From Fragilaria crotonensis (Eukaryota; Bacillariophyta; Fragilariophyceae; Fragilariales; Fragilariaceae): a stretch of 41,394 nucleotides of DNA. Shown in pieces: positions 1 to 9,826 of the stretch. The translations under genes were made by a program, and so were the position numbers. The stretch is taken from assembly GCA_022925895.1 (NCBI GenBank), contig JAKSYS010000569.1, positions 1-41,394 of the forward strand, read 5' to 3'. The notes below the pieces were generated by a model. That model saw only the letters and a list, made by a program, of their open reading frames with translations. It made no database searches and was not told the origin of the DNA. Positions within the stretch are counted from its first letter, which is position 1; each line of letters starts with the position of its first letter.

Positions 1-378
1 GATTCGAGTCAAGGAAAAAGCCATTGAATTACATCCATCTATGGAACTGCTGTCTGAGATTATGGAACTCTTCCGACAGGTGATTGAACGGTACGAGGAG
101 GCTGATGATGTCCGGCACGAAATTGCAACGAGGATGCACGTGTTTTGTCTCTGCCAGTGATTGCCAAACTCTTGAAAGAATCTGCAGCTGACGCAAACAC
201 GCCAGAGATGAGCGACACTCAAGAAAACCAAATAGTTGTAACGAATGCAATGGATGAAGGGATTTCATGTGCAGACTTTGAAGAAACAGTGGACGAAGTC
301 ATCACCTCCCTCTTGCGTCGACTCTCCTCGTCAATGGTTTCCGACGGGAGCTTCACCGAAAGCTTTAATGAACGTTGA
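1..378 (+). pseudogene. Decayed partial paralogue of the 1661-2521 gene
   Basis: The reading frame that enters at base 2 matches the middle of the intact protein at 1661-2521. Shared stretches are SEIM, then R-Q-x-I-E-R, then EEADD followed by RHE. The frame stops at 157-159. The match then resumes in another frame from about 145 (LPVIAKLL against KPVIARIL) and runs as a diverging acidic tail to a stop at 376-378. Aligning the two copies around 120-160 gives a net loss of four bases, which explains the frame change. The 5' part lies outside the window. I read it as an older tandem duplicate that has lost its frame; a sequencing indel could contribute. No function is assigned. Confidence 0.65.
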
Positions 379-1660
379 ATATTCGTGCCGGCATAAACTT
401 GATTCTGTTGTTGCTCCTCACACGAATGTGCTGGTGGTGTTTGGTCGATCGAGGCGAACGGAGCCATGCGGGCCATTACGATCTACTCCAAGTACAGTAG
501 GAAGCAAGCACCTTTGCTTTGTCATTTCATTCCAACAGTAAAACAAAATCAAATTAAGTCGTGTGGTTCAATGCGCGTCAACGCCTTCTCTAATTCACGA
601 TCTTGAACCGTGAACCATCGATTGACAGGTGGGTGTGATCTTCAACTCTCGTTCCGACGCACCAACTGGAGGGAGCTCGTGCAGTATGCACGTCACAACT
701 CGTGATCTAATTGTATCATACTTGTGCAACTCTGCAACATGTACGTGGCGTTCCGACAGTTACGAGACGTACTGACAATGTTCGTTGTCGAACTTTTGTA
801 TTCTAGCTTGAGTCCGCAGCTAGGACACTTTCCTTCCAGTTTGTCTCGGTGACTTCGTGTGGACCGTTTGGTTCGACAAAGGTGAGAACCATGTATTGTC
901 GTCAAGGCGCGCACCTGAGAAAGACGTGGTTCGTGGAACAAAAAATCGAAAAGCCTTTCGAGCGCTCTCAAAAATATCTAATTGATGCTAGAAAAAGTGT
1001 CATAAGTGTCCTTAGGCCGCAACGCATCGATTCTGCGCAAATGGAATAGTTTTAAATATCCGAATTGAAATGCCATACTTGAATCCATCGACGAGTGTGC
1101 ACTCGAGAATGACATAAGAAATGTCTACGGTCATGCTTCAGATTTATGCTCAGAGGGCCAAGGAAGGCAGGAATTGGTACACTGCAGTGATATGACTCGG
1201 GAATCATTGGAGGACATGTCTCATGTAGACGATTTTCATTTATAGTTGAGTCACGAACATATGTAGTAAGAAAATGAAAATATCGTTTTCTGGACTCTTG
1301 GCGTTGGAGTCATCGTTAAGGATTTATTCCCCGTCCGCTTAGGTTGTGACGGAGGTGCGACAGAGCAAACGCACAAGCACTTCTATCCGAATGACCCGTC
1401 CAAACGTTTTTTGTCAAGGAAAGTCTGGTATCTCCCGCCGTACTTGAGACACACTGGTGCCGTTAGCATGAGCTCAACTCGAGACTCGAGTGTACATAGG
1501 TCGTCCTCGATTGAACGCACAATTCCGATTGGTTTCGGTAGTATACCATACGTACTAGCTACAAGTAGCTAGCTAAGAGGCTAAGAGCATTTTTTCAGAA
1601 AAAGAATAGTTTCTCATTTTCTCCGGAAATCGTTCACACGCACTTCTGTCCTCATCAAAC
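379..1660. other. Intergenic region, no gene recognised
   Basis: About 1.3 kb without a convincing reading frame on either strand. The short frames here share no recognisable family signature. The stretch at 1470-1560 has short GTAC/CTCGAG-type words and a TAGCTAGCTA run near 1560-1575. The last 150 bases presumably hold the promoter and 5' leader of the 1661 gene, but I see no TATA box I would defend. Confidence 0.5.
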
Positions 1661-2521
1661 ATGAAGATATTCTTCAGAAAGTCCACTAAGCAGTGCACCA
1701 CGGCCATGCCAAGTCGATCGACTTTGAAGAGTTCAATGGACAACAAGGGAAGTATGGATTATTACGAGCTACTAGTAGCGTCAGAACCTAATGATGACGT
1801 GCGTATGAACAAGAAACAGTTTGGGAAATTCCTGGAGGTGGTGTGTCATCCCTCCATTGTGGATTCGCAGCAGCCAACTCGATTCTGCGATTCGCCTCGT
1901 GGCGTTGACGGCCTGAACGTGCGCAAGGTGAAACGGGTGTCCTCCTCGTCGTGGGCAGAATGCTCCCTCGACTCCATCGAATCCCTAAGCCTACAACAAT
2001 TTCGTCAACGACCCGTCCTTGAAGCCACACATTTGGTTCAAGAGATTGAAGCTAAGGAGAAAGACATTGAGATTAAACCAACGGTTGAACTTGTGTCCGA
2101 GATTATGGACTTTTACCGACAAGCGATTGAACGATTCGAGGAGGCTGACGACATCCGCCACGAACAAGTTGTGTCGGCGATGCGCTCATTTTTGAGCAAG
2201 CCAGTGATTGCGAGAATTTTGAATTATGATTCTCAGACTCGACGAAGCTCGGACTGGAAAGCTGAGGCACCTGTTCCCGAGGGTGAAATCATCATTCCGA
2301 CGAAAGATCAGCTTGACGCTGATGGAGACGACGACTCTGTGACCATGATGGACTACGACGACTCATTCGAAACTGCCATGAACTCTTTCCTCCACGACGC
2401 GGAACGAGCTTTTGACCAGTTTCAACGTGTACTGGAATCGGATTCCTTAGACAACGTAAACATTGACATCCCAGCTTTGACCAGCTTACCCCTCTCAAGT
2501 CCAAAAGAGTTGTTTCCTTGA
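1661..2521 (+). CDS. Hypothetical protein with acidic helical C-terminal half (286 aa)
   Basis: An intact single-exon frame of 286 codons starts at ATG 1661. I do not recognise the family. The N-terminal 100 residues are basic and Ser-rich (start MKIFFRKSTKQ). Residues of about 120-190 are Glu/Lys/Arg-rich and probably helical; this is the part conserved in the broken copy at 1-378. The last 80 residues are very acidic (GDDDS, DYDDS) and end in a Ser/Pro-rich tail. There is no signal peptide or membrane segment. A second copy at the window start suggests a small tandem family. The coding call rests on frame length and on protein-level similarity between the two copies. Confidence 0.6.
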   Translation: MKIFFRKSTKQCTTAMPSRSTLKSSMDNKGSMDYYELLVASEPNDDVRMNKKQFGKFLEVVCHPSIVDSQQPTRFCDSPRGVDGLNVRKVKRVSSSSWAECSLDSIESLSLQQFRQRPVLEATHLVQEIEAKEKDIEIKPTVELVSEIMDFYRQAIERFEEADDIRHEQVVSAMRSFLSKPVIARILNYDSQTRRSSDWKAEAPVPEGEIIIPTKDQLDADGDDDSVTMMDYDDSFETAMNSFLHDAERAFDQFQRVLESDSLDNVNIDIPALTSLPLSSPKELFP

Positions 2522-2847
2522 CGAGAAAGGTAACTCTGTCATTGGGATGGGGAAAAAATAGTTAAGGATATGAGAAAACAGTGACTGTGATACGGTTCAT
2601 GCCACCACTGTTTCATTCATAAGTTAGTAATATACAGGTTGGTAAATCTTCATGTGATGTAGTACGGTGTCCTAGTTTATGGGGACACAGTGATATTTCC
2701 TGTTCGTCACCTCTGCAAGATCCAGTCCCGCCCGTCCTATATTCAATATTCTAGCAGCGTTGCGTCAAATTTCATTGGACTTGTCGAGCATTCCCATCTG
2801 CGTCATGATCCTTTAAAATGTGCGGTCTGCCGGCACGAAGAACACCC
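2522..2847. other. Convergent intergenic spacer
   Basis: These 326 bases separate the stop of the plus-strand hypothetical gene from the stop of the minus-strand phosphoesterase. They should hold both 3' untranslated regions. I see no repeat, RNA gene or further reading frame. Confidence 0.5.
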
Positions 2848-4480
2848 TTAATCACTTTCGGCTTTAGTAATAGAGTTAACAACATCGTAGCCTTCCGCAG
2901 TAGAAATCAGCTGCGATCCATCGACAAAGTCTGCCTTGACCCACCATTGCTGATTGGTGCCTCGCCCATAGTTTGATAACCGTCCCACTGGCGAATCGTA
3001 ATTCTCAAGCATGTTTGTGGTTTCGAAGGGTATCCCATTGCTCAGCACACCATGATTCGTGACATTCTTGATGATCCCGGTTTCTATGCACTGCTCTAGC
3101 AAGACTTCGCATACTGCCACTGGACCGCGGCCTCCAACGGCGCACCGTTTCTTGGTCCCTAGCCATTGCATGTCTCCCGAGTAGCTGGTATCGCAAGCCA
3201 TGATAAGTTTGTCATCACCCAAACGAATCGGTGTTGGCAGATCACCTTGTGGTTGATGTCCAGACAAAATAACTTGCACATCAGCGTCATCCATGAAGTT
3301 CTTGGTAAATTCGGCCTCTCGGCTGTTCGGATCAAAGAACTGTCGTGGCATTCCTGTTTGGGTCCAACTTGAATACACCACAGTAGGGATGCGCTCCTTG
3401 GAGGTAGCCATCCCATCCCATATTGCAACAGTCCTGCGTAGTTGCAAACTTGCGACGGCCAATAGTCAAATCCACCCTTGGTGGCCCACACTCCATTCGT
3501 TAGTTCTTCGCTCGAACTCAGTTGCCACTGCCGTAACTGGGCATGCCCAAACTCATTCAATGCGTCCATCCAGTCCAGCGTTGATATCGACGAATCAGGT
3601 CTTTCAACCATGGCATTGCCAAATCATAGTGTCGATTACTACTAATCGACGACATCAGGAGCACAGCACCATGTACCACAAAGAGCTTTCCCAGTTTAAA
3701 ACAAATGTTGGCTTGTCGTAAATACATTCCCATTTCACCGGTTTGCGCATGACAGGAATCCAAATATGATTGCAATACGTCGTGATCAGTAACGACACAA
3801 GGAACCTCATCATCATCATCATCCTCTTGATGAATACTTCGTTCTCGTTCCAATTCGTGTCGTCGTAATTCAAACGCGTTGGGAGATCCCATGGTATGTC
3901 CCAAGATCCATTGGAGTCTCTGACTGGAGGTCCACAAGGGATCGGGTGTTTCGTGTGGTTTCCACCACACCCCACCGTGGTGTGGACTTGCAAGTTCGTG
4001 TCGTATTCGCATCTTATTAATGTCACGATTGCCCATGAGAAAGTGGACGCGATGCGGGTATCGTCGTTTCAAATCTAATAATTGTCGAATGACGAGCAAA
4101 TCACTCCCACCCTTGTCCCAAACGTCGCCACCAAAAATGAGCATGGCATTGGGACAAGTGAATTCAATGCTGGGAATCACGGTTGTTGTTCTTATTGTTG
4201 ACGAATCTGATTCGTTCCGGAATTGCAAGACACGAGAGTTCTCCACATAACGATAAAGATAGGCGGCATCACCTTCGACATCGGTCAAAAATGTGATGCG
4301 ACGCATATTGTTGTTGTTGTCGTTGTCATTCTGAGGTGTTATCATTGACGATGCCCAACAGCGACGATCTCCCAATTCCATAAATGGTCGCAAAAACAAC
4401 GCACGACTGGTATGGAGGCATTGTTGTTGTGGTCTCCAACGGTGAACTGCTGCAGCTGCAGCACCTGCTGTGCGGTTCAT
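2848..4480 (-). CDS. Calcineurin-like metallophosphoesterase, broken by two frameshifts
   Basis: A minus-strand gene reads in three successive frames: about 4480-3610, 3611-3405 and 3404-2848. The frames carry the metal-binding motifs of the calcineurin-like phosphoesterase fold in the right order: DVEGD, GGDVWDKGG, MGNRD, VVHGA and GHQ. The span is 1633 bases, two short of a multiple of three, so two one-base losses would restore one frame of about 544 aa. One loss maps to the run in 'cctccaaggagcgc' near 3400. Neither break has convincing GT-AG intron borders. The N-terminal 55 residues are Ala/Arg/Ser-rich without acidic clusters, as in an organelle presequence. A hydrolase acting on phosphate esters is well supported; the substrate is unknown. 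A true pseudogene is possible but less likely. Confidence 0.75.
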
Positions 4481-4685
4481 GCTCGTTGTGGTGTTTCAAT
4501 GATTTCAATTTATATCTGTCATCAGAGATCCAATTGTAATCACCAACATTGTGAGAGTCAACCAGACTTATATAGAGATTGGAGATACTGTAGGAATGTG
4601 AGAGAATGAACTGTTATGCAAGGTTCAAGCGATCGTCAAGGGAAGGGCCAACGATTGCCCTTGTGTGATTGATTTGCCAAAGGTC

Positions 4686-4691
4686 GACAGC
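4686..4691 (+). repeat. Target-site duplication of Copia element 1, left copy
   Basis: GACAGC directly precedes the TG of the left LTR and recurs directly after the CA of the right LTR at 10795-10800. Copia integrases usually give 5 bp, so the sixth matching base may be chance. Confidence 0.75.
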
Positions 4692-5162
4692 TGTCGAGGA
4701 TAAGCGTTTGCTGACAAGCGACAGTAGCAGTGGAAACGGGACTGCTATGACAGTGCAGTACGCACGACCGACAGTCGTGCGAAATCTGGAAGATTCGTTC
4801 AAGAATATTTATTCGGGATTCGTAAATGGAATACGAATTCCTACGGATGAGGTCCAACATGCAAGATTAACTGGTACGATCGAAAGGAAAGGAATCAACG
4901 GTGCGAGAAATATAATTAATGAAAATGCATGGATTGAAGTGAAGAACAAGGCTAAGAAGGTTACTTCCAAGAAGCAAGATCAATTTGGTAAGACCAAGAG
5001 GTCTGGGAGGATTGATAGGAGTAATCTAAAGTAGTCACAACATTGCAGAGAGGAAAACAAACAAGGGTTTATAGTGTTGTCAAACTACTAGCTGGTAGAT
5101 TTACCGTGGTACTGCGCACCGGAAGTGTAAGTACTGTTGCAGAGATCTGGAACATCTCAACA
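4692..5162 (+). repeat. 5' LTR of Copia element 1 (471 bp)
   Basis: It begins TGTCGAGG and ends CTCAACA. It is identical to 10324-10794 except at 4710. It should carry the element's promoter and transcription start; a TTTATAG motif near 5070 is a possible core element, but I cannot confirm it. The left two thirds of the LTR is an open frame, which is also the 3' end of pol in the other LTR. Confidence 0.95.
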
Positions 5163-5176
5163 CGTTTTTAAAAACG
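5163..5176. other. Perfect 14-bp palindrome at the expected primer-binding position
   Basis: CGTTTTTAAAAACG follows the 5' LTR immediately and is its own reverse complement. In LTR elements this position normally holds a primer-binding site complementary to a host tRNA, often starting TGG. I see no such match in the first 20 internal bases. Whether the palindrome helps priming is unknown. Confidence 0.5.
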
Positions 5177-5222
5177 ATTGTTTGTGGGAAGTTAAGGTCG
5201 AACGAGAGACGACTACGCAAGG

Positions 5223-6452
5223 ATGAGCGAAGCGAAGAAGGCTGGAGCAACCCTGGAGTCGATCAAGGTGATTCCCTTCAGTGGGACGGACACTACGAAA
5301 GGGGGAATGGAACCCCGCGAATTTTTCATGAAAGCCGAGGTCTTCGCCGCCACGAAAGGTTTCAAGCGAGCACTTTTGGAGGATCGCGTGTCGCCGAGCC
5401 TGGCGATGAAGGCCGAACGAACCGACGAAGAGGAAGAGCTGATTCGCCAAGACGACGAGGCGAAGCATTTCCTCATTATGTCCTGTCGAGGGGACGCGTT
5501 CGCTATCATCGAATCTCACGAAACTGCGTTCGCGATGTATCAAGCGTTGAAGGACCGCTACGATTCGAAGAAGACGAGGGACTTGGTGAAGGCAACGACC
5601 AAGTTGGAGAAGTGTTACATGAAGTCGGATTTGGACGATCCGCACCTCTGGATCATGGAGATGGAGCGATTGAATCGGGAGGTCGAAAAATGCGAAAATG
5701 GAACGAGGCGCAGCGACGAGCAGATGGAAGCGACTATTTTGGCGCGATTGCCCAAACGAAGGTACGAGTCGGTTATTGCGTCGCTCAATGGCAAGATTGG
5801 GTCGAAAGATTACACCCACAAGGACTTTATTTCGGAGATTCAGGTCCATTACGAGATGTTTGTTGAGCCGTTCAAAAATCGGCAAGCTCGCGAAAATCAA
5901 GAAGGACGAGAGAAAGAGAAAGGCAAGCACCTGGCGCTCAACACATCAAGCGGAAAAGGAGGCTGGCGTGCGTTCAAGGGCAAGTGCAACAAGTGTGGAA
6001 AGCAAGGCCATCGTGCAAGAGAATGCCGAACGAACAGCAACAACATCAACAACGGAGAACGAGAAAACGCAAAATTGAAGGTCAAGTGTTACAACTGTGG
6101 AGCTTTTGGGCACATCGCGAAGGAATGTCCAAAGAAGGAAGAGTCCGGTATGTTTGTTGGTATGACAATCCGAGGAGCTGAGAGCCGGGAGGATGACGTC
6201 AAGAGGAACGTAGAGTCTACGAAGGACTACTACTTTGACACGGACAAGTTTGCAATGGAGTTATTGCAGGAGATTGCTGAGTACAACAATACGAAGAGAG
6301 CAGTGTTGAAGGACATTCGAGAGTTTAAGTGGAAACCGAGAGGCGACGAGCAAGCCAAGGTGAAAATTCGAAGGGAGAAGAAGAAGCCAAGTACTATGAG
6401 TTGGGCTGATATGTGCGAAACGAGTGACGACGAAGATGACGAAGACAGTTGA
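5223..6452 (+). CDS. gag: Gag of Copia element 1, two CCHC zinc knuckles
   Basis: A 409-codon frame opens 60 bases inside the left LTR at the first ATG. Residues 1-250 match the general layout of copia Gag (helical, charged, with a D-R-Y-D segment typical of UBN2-like Gag). Two zinc knuckles of the form C-x2-C-x4-H-x4-C follow at about 255-268 and 289-302; they bind element RNA during packaging. The tail is acidic and rich in Lys/Glu and stops at 6450-6452. The pol region continues in other frames, so Gag and Pol are not fused in the sequence as given. Confidence 0.9.
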   Translation: MSEAKKAGATLESIKVIPFSGTDTTKGGMEPREFFMKAEVFAATKGFKRALLEDRVSPSLAMKAERTDEEEELIRQDDEAKHFLIMSCRGDAFAIIESHETAFAMYQALKDRYDSKKTRDLVKATTKLEKCYMKSDLDDPHLWIMEMERLNREVEKCENGTRRSDEQMEATILARLPKRRYESVIASLNGKIGSKDYTHKDFISEIQVHYEMFVEPFKNRQARENQEGREKEKGKHLALNTSSGKGGWRAFKGKCNKCGKQGHRARECRTNSNNINNGERENAKLKVKCYNCGAFGHIAKECPKKEESGMFVGMTIRGAESREDDVKRNVESTKDYYFDTDKFAMELLQEIAEYNNTKRAVLKDIREFKWKPRGDEQAKVKIRREKKKPSTMSWADMCETSDDEDDEDS

Positions 6453-6711
6453 AGAGAAAATTGAAGATGTCGCAGAAGACGATCTGGAGTATGAAGAAAG
6501 CAAGGCGCAGGAGCCCGAAGCTGGAGAGGAAGTCATCGATCACAAGGAAGACGAAATTCATTATGAGGAAAGCAAGACAGGAGAGTCTGAAGCTGAGAGA
6601 AAGGTCGAGAACACTGAGTTTATTACTGAGGCGCAAGAGGAATTGAGTACCGGATGGATAAATCAAGTCAAGGCGCAGAGTGGATGTGGGACGAGCAAGT
6701 TTTGCTACTAA
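6424..6711 (+). CDS. Acidic Gag-protease linker of Copia element 1, frame-shifted segment
   Basis: A 95-codon open stretch in the +1 frame overlaps the end of gag and the start of the protease frame. It is about one third Glu/Asp with repeated YEESK motifs, so it continues the acidic tail of Gag. It opens with GTG and has no start of its own, so it is a piece of one polyprotein separated by frame changes near 6450 and 6705. Both shifts are in the +1 direction. Programmed +1 frameshifting, as in yeast Ty1, is possible at one of them, but I see no Ty1 CTTAGGC slip site in the overlap. Confidence 0.6.
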   Translation: MTTKMTKTVEEKIEDVAEDDLEYEESKAQEPEAGEEVIDHKEDEIHYEESKTGESEAERKVENTEFITEAQEELSTGWINQVKAQSGCGTSKFCY

Positions 6712-8389
6712 TTCAAGAAAATTCATGTCTCCTGTCACTGAGAGTGGGCATGAAAGTTGGCTTGTTGACTCTGGAGCAACAACTCATGTCTCCATCAACA
6801 CCAAGATGATGACTAATTTGAAGACAGCAACTGAGGGTGAGCATGTCAGAGTTGGAAACAATGAAACCATGAAAGCAATTGCAATTGGAGATTTGACCCT
6901 GGAACAGAAAAGCTCAGGAAAGAAGCTGAAGTTGGAAGATGTGATGGTTGTCCCGGGTTTTGCGAAGAATTTGATAAGTGTTGGCCGACTTACAGAGAAA
7001 GGAAATGAGTTTGTGGCTGGAAAAGAAGGATCAAAGATTTTTAATGAGTCGCGGGAGATGCTGGAATTCGAAACGGGTTCGGACGGAATGGCGTATCTGA
7101 TTGCATCTCGTATCAAAGGAGAACGAAAGGCGTTTAACGTCGAAGAAATTGCTGAAAAAGACGAAGAAATGGAGAAGAAAGAGCGAAAACAGTACATGGA
7201 CATCAATGAAGCTCATCAAAAATTCGGTCACGCAACAGAGAGAGTGGTGCGGGAAACGCTGAAGGCGCTCGAAATTATTGCGACAGGAAAAATGTCCGTT
7301 TGCGACGGATGTGCACGAGCGAAGGCGACCCAAAAGAGAACAAACAAAACTACTAAGGTGACAGCGGACAAACCGGGAGAACGACTTTACATGGACACAA
7401 GTGGCCCTTATTCGGAAACAGTCATGGGGTCACGCTACTGGTTCAAGTTTGTGGATGACAAAACGAGAAAGTCCTGGGATTTCTACGGTGCCAGGAAAAA
7501 CGTCATAACAAAATTCCTGAAGGACTTATTGGACAAGTTGAAGGCGTCTGGAAAGCCTGTGAAGTACCTTCGGTGCGACAATGCTGGTGAACATATGTCC
7601 GAGCTACGTAAGATCTGCGAAGGAGAGTACGGTATACAGTTGGAGTACACTGCCCCGCATACACCACAGCATAACGGTGTCGTGGAACGGATGTTTTCGA
7701 GAGACGCGAAGCGTGCGTTGGCTATGATGATCGCCGCAGCATGGACAAAAGAGATGCAAGCGAAGTTGTGGGCGGAAGCGACAAAGACCGCTGCACTACT
7801 GGGTAATGTGCTACCAAATACACGCAGTACAGTACCTCCGGATGAGCTCTTCTATGGTGAAAAGAGCAACATTTACCCTCATTTGATCCAGTTTGGGAGG
7901 GTTGGCTATGTAACAAACAGGGCCACCATGAAGGGGAAGTTCAAGGAGAAGAGTTCCCCCATGGTGATGATTGGCTATGGTGAAAACCACGCCAGGGATG
8001 TGTACCGTATGTACAATCCAGTAACAAGCAAGGTCGTGGAAACACGAGATGTGCATGTTTGGGCAGACGTGACGAGCGCTGCCAACGATATCAGACTGAC
8101 CCTGACTCAGGTCTTCGACCCTGAGTTGATTTTGGAGGAGATGGAGGCCCCAATTGAGCATGAAGAGGAGGTCGCAAGCGAGGAAATTCACTTGATCCCC
8201 GAATATGAAGAGGAACTCGCTGTCGTTCAACGTTCTTTGAGTCCACCATTGTCTGAAGCAGGGAGGATACACGCGGATACGACTTTCAACGACGACGAAC
8301 GACCGAGAATCGATGGAGAAATCGACGAACGAAGCGATGACGACCGCGACGACCAAGTTCGAAATAACCGACGATGCTGCCGCTATTGA
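6680..8389 (+). CDS. pol: Protease-integrase region of Copia element 1 pol
   Basis: This 569-codon frame has the aspartic protease signature LVDSGATTH near the start (Asp at about 6767). A GAG-pre-integrase zinc module follows, with an H-x-K-F-G-H segment and then C-D-G-C. The integrase core has D239, D300 and E336 (in DTSGPY, CDNAGEH and NGVVER), with the DD35E spacing. The C-terminal 110 residues are an acidic linker toward reverse transcriptase. The frame ends at 8387-8389, and homology continues in another frame, so a +1-type shift sits near 8345-8390. The function is cleavage of the polyprotein and insertion of element cDNA. Confidence 0.9.
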   Translation: MDVGRASFATNSRKFMSPVTESGHESWLVDSGATTHVSINTKMMTNLKTATEGEHVRVGNNETMKAIAIGDLTLEQKSSGKKLKLEDVMVVPGFAKNLISVGRLTEKGNEFVAGKEGSKIFNESREMLEFETGSDGMAYLIASRIKGERKAFNVEEIAEKDEEMEKKERKQYMDINEAHQKFGHATERVVRETLKALEIIATGKMSVCDGCARAKATQKRTNKTTKVTADKPGERLYMDTSGPYSETVMGSRYWFKFVDDKTRKSWDFYGARKNVITKFLKDLLDKLKASGKPVKYLRCDNAGEHMSELRKICEGEYGIQLEYTAPHTPQHNGVVERMFSRDAKRALAMMIAAAWTKEMQAKLWAEATKTAALLGNVLPNTRSTVPPDELFYGEKSNIYPHLIQFGRVGYVTNRATMKGKFKEKSSPMVMIGYGENHARDVYRMYNPVTSKVVETRDVHVWADVTSAANDIRLTLTQVFDPELILEEMEAPIEHEEEVASEEIHLIPEYEEELAVVQRSLSPPLSEAGRIHADTTFNDDERPRIDGEIDERSDDDRDDQVRNNRRCCRY

Positions 8390-9734
8390 AGACGAAAGCG
8401 ACAGCGACGACTCGCGTTCGGTCCAGACTGATGACAGCGACGAGCGTGTGGAAGAGGAGGACTTACCTGAGCTTCCTCAGAGAGAAAATGCTCCAGAAAT
8501 GGCGGAGAACGAAACGAACGACAAAGTTGACGAAATTGATCAAACCGAGAGGCCGCAACGAAGCGTAACGAGACTGGAGAACGAAATGAAGAGACTTGGA
8601 ATTGATGAACCAATCAGAATCAAGGACGACGAAGTTGGAGTACGGACACGAAGTAGAACGGACCAAGTTGCATTTAATGCGACTTTATCATCGGATCCTG
8701 GTGAGCCAAAAACGTTTCGTAAGGCGATGGATGGGAAGAACGGAGTTAAGTGGAAACCGTCAGCTATTGTGGAAATCAACAATTTTCTGTCACGTGATGC
8801 CTGGAAGAAGTTTCCCAGAGAGATGCTGAAAGGACGCAAGCCTATACCCGTGAAATGGATATTCAAGATCAAGGAGGAACAAGATGGGTCACTGCGATAC
8901 AAGAGTCGGATCGTACTTAAGGGCTACGTCATGATCCCAGGAGTGGATTACACTGAGTTTTTCTCGCCGGTTGCAACAGACACAACAGTACGAACTACGA
9001 TTGCAGTTGCAGTGTACCGGCAGGGTGAAGGTTGGATCATGGAAATGATTGACATCGAAGCAGCATTCCTAAATGCGGAACTTGAAGCGGACAGAGAAGT
9101 ATTTGCTGAATGGCCAGAAGGAATGGTTGAACTTGGATTTATTACCGAAGACGAACGGAGGAAGTTTTGTATCAAGCTGACAAGACCTATGTATGGAGGA
9201 GTTGACGTTCCGCGCCTATTCATGAAGACATTATTCAGATATTTGACGCAAGTCATGAAGATGATACAGAGTCTGGTTGATCCGTGCCTTTATTACTGGA
9301 AGAATACAGCAGGCGAAGTAACTCTGATGGCAGTGGTGCACGTGGATGACGTTTTACTTGCTGGTAAGAAAGAGACGATTGAGAAGTTTAAGTCGGAACT
9401 TAAGAAACGGTTCAATATCTCTGACTTGGGACGTTTGAAGAAGCATCTTGGAGTATGGTACGACTGGAAAACTGACGATAACGGTGAGAGCTACGTTGTT
9501 GCGAGTATGACAAAATTGGAGGACGAAATTGTTGAGTCATTTGAGACGAGTGTGGGAAGGAGTATCAAGGAAGCTGAGACCCCGGGATATCCAAACAAAT
9601 TCCTAAGCAAGAACAAGGGAGAACCTGTGAGAATGACCGAGTACCGTTCGATTGTTGGCAAGATTATGTATCTGATGACCAAGCTGGCACCTGATTTGGC
9701 AAATCCTGCACGAGTTGGCGCAACATTTGTCTAA
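8313..9734 (+). CDS. pol: Reverse transcriptase region of Copia element 1 pol
   Basis: A 473-codon frame of the RVT_2 (copia) type. Residues of about 145-200 hold the fingers region (KWIFKIK, YKSRIVLKGY). The first catalytic Asp lies in MIDIEAAFLN. The catalytic pair is in HVDD at about residue 343, in place of the usual YVDD. The thumb region follows (RSIVGKIMYL, LAPDLANPAR). After 9720 the frame is lost; the expected continuation (AQHLSNPGDEHWKALERL) is in the next frame, with a second shift near 9798 into the RNase H frame. Enough is present to call the domain with confidence. Confidence 0.9.
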   Translation: MEKSTNEAMTTATTKFEITDDAAAIEDESDSDDSRSVQTDDSDERVEEEDLPELPQRENAPEMAENETNDKVDEIDQTERPQRSVTRLENEMKRLGIDEPIRIKDDEVGVRTRSRTDQVAFNATLSSDPGEPKTFRKAMDGKNGVKWKPSAIVEINNFLSRDAWKKFPREMLKGRKPIPVKWIFKIKEEQDGSLRYKSRIVLKGYVMIPGVDYTEFFSPVATDTTVRTTIAVAVYRQGEGWIMEMIDIEAAFLNAELEADREVFAEWPEGMVELGFITEDERRKFCIKLTRPMYGGVDVPRLFMKTLFRYLTQVMKMIQSLVDPCLYYWKNTAGEVTLMAVVHVDDVLLAGKKETIEKFKSELKKRFNISDLGRLKKHLGVWYDWKTDDNGESYVVASMTKLEDEIVESFETSVGRSIKEAETPGYPNKFLSKNKGEPVRMTEYRSIVGKIMYLMTKLAPDLANPARVGATFV

Positions 9735-9826
9735 TCCAGGTGACGAGCACTGGAAAGCACTAGAGCGTTTAGTGGGACATATCAAGGCGAGGTACTAAAG
9801 GTCTAACGTACAGGAAACCGAAGGAA

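Noticed and set aside
3395-3660. Introns as the cause of the frame changes in the phosphoesterase
   Set aside because: No GT-AG pair of plausible length removes the breaks; the flanking homology is continuous with only a base or two missing.
4669-5034. Independent 121-aa gene in the 5' LTR
   Set aside because: It is the LTR copy of the pol 3' end and has no convincing start of its own.
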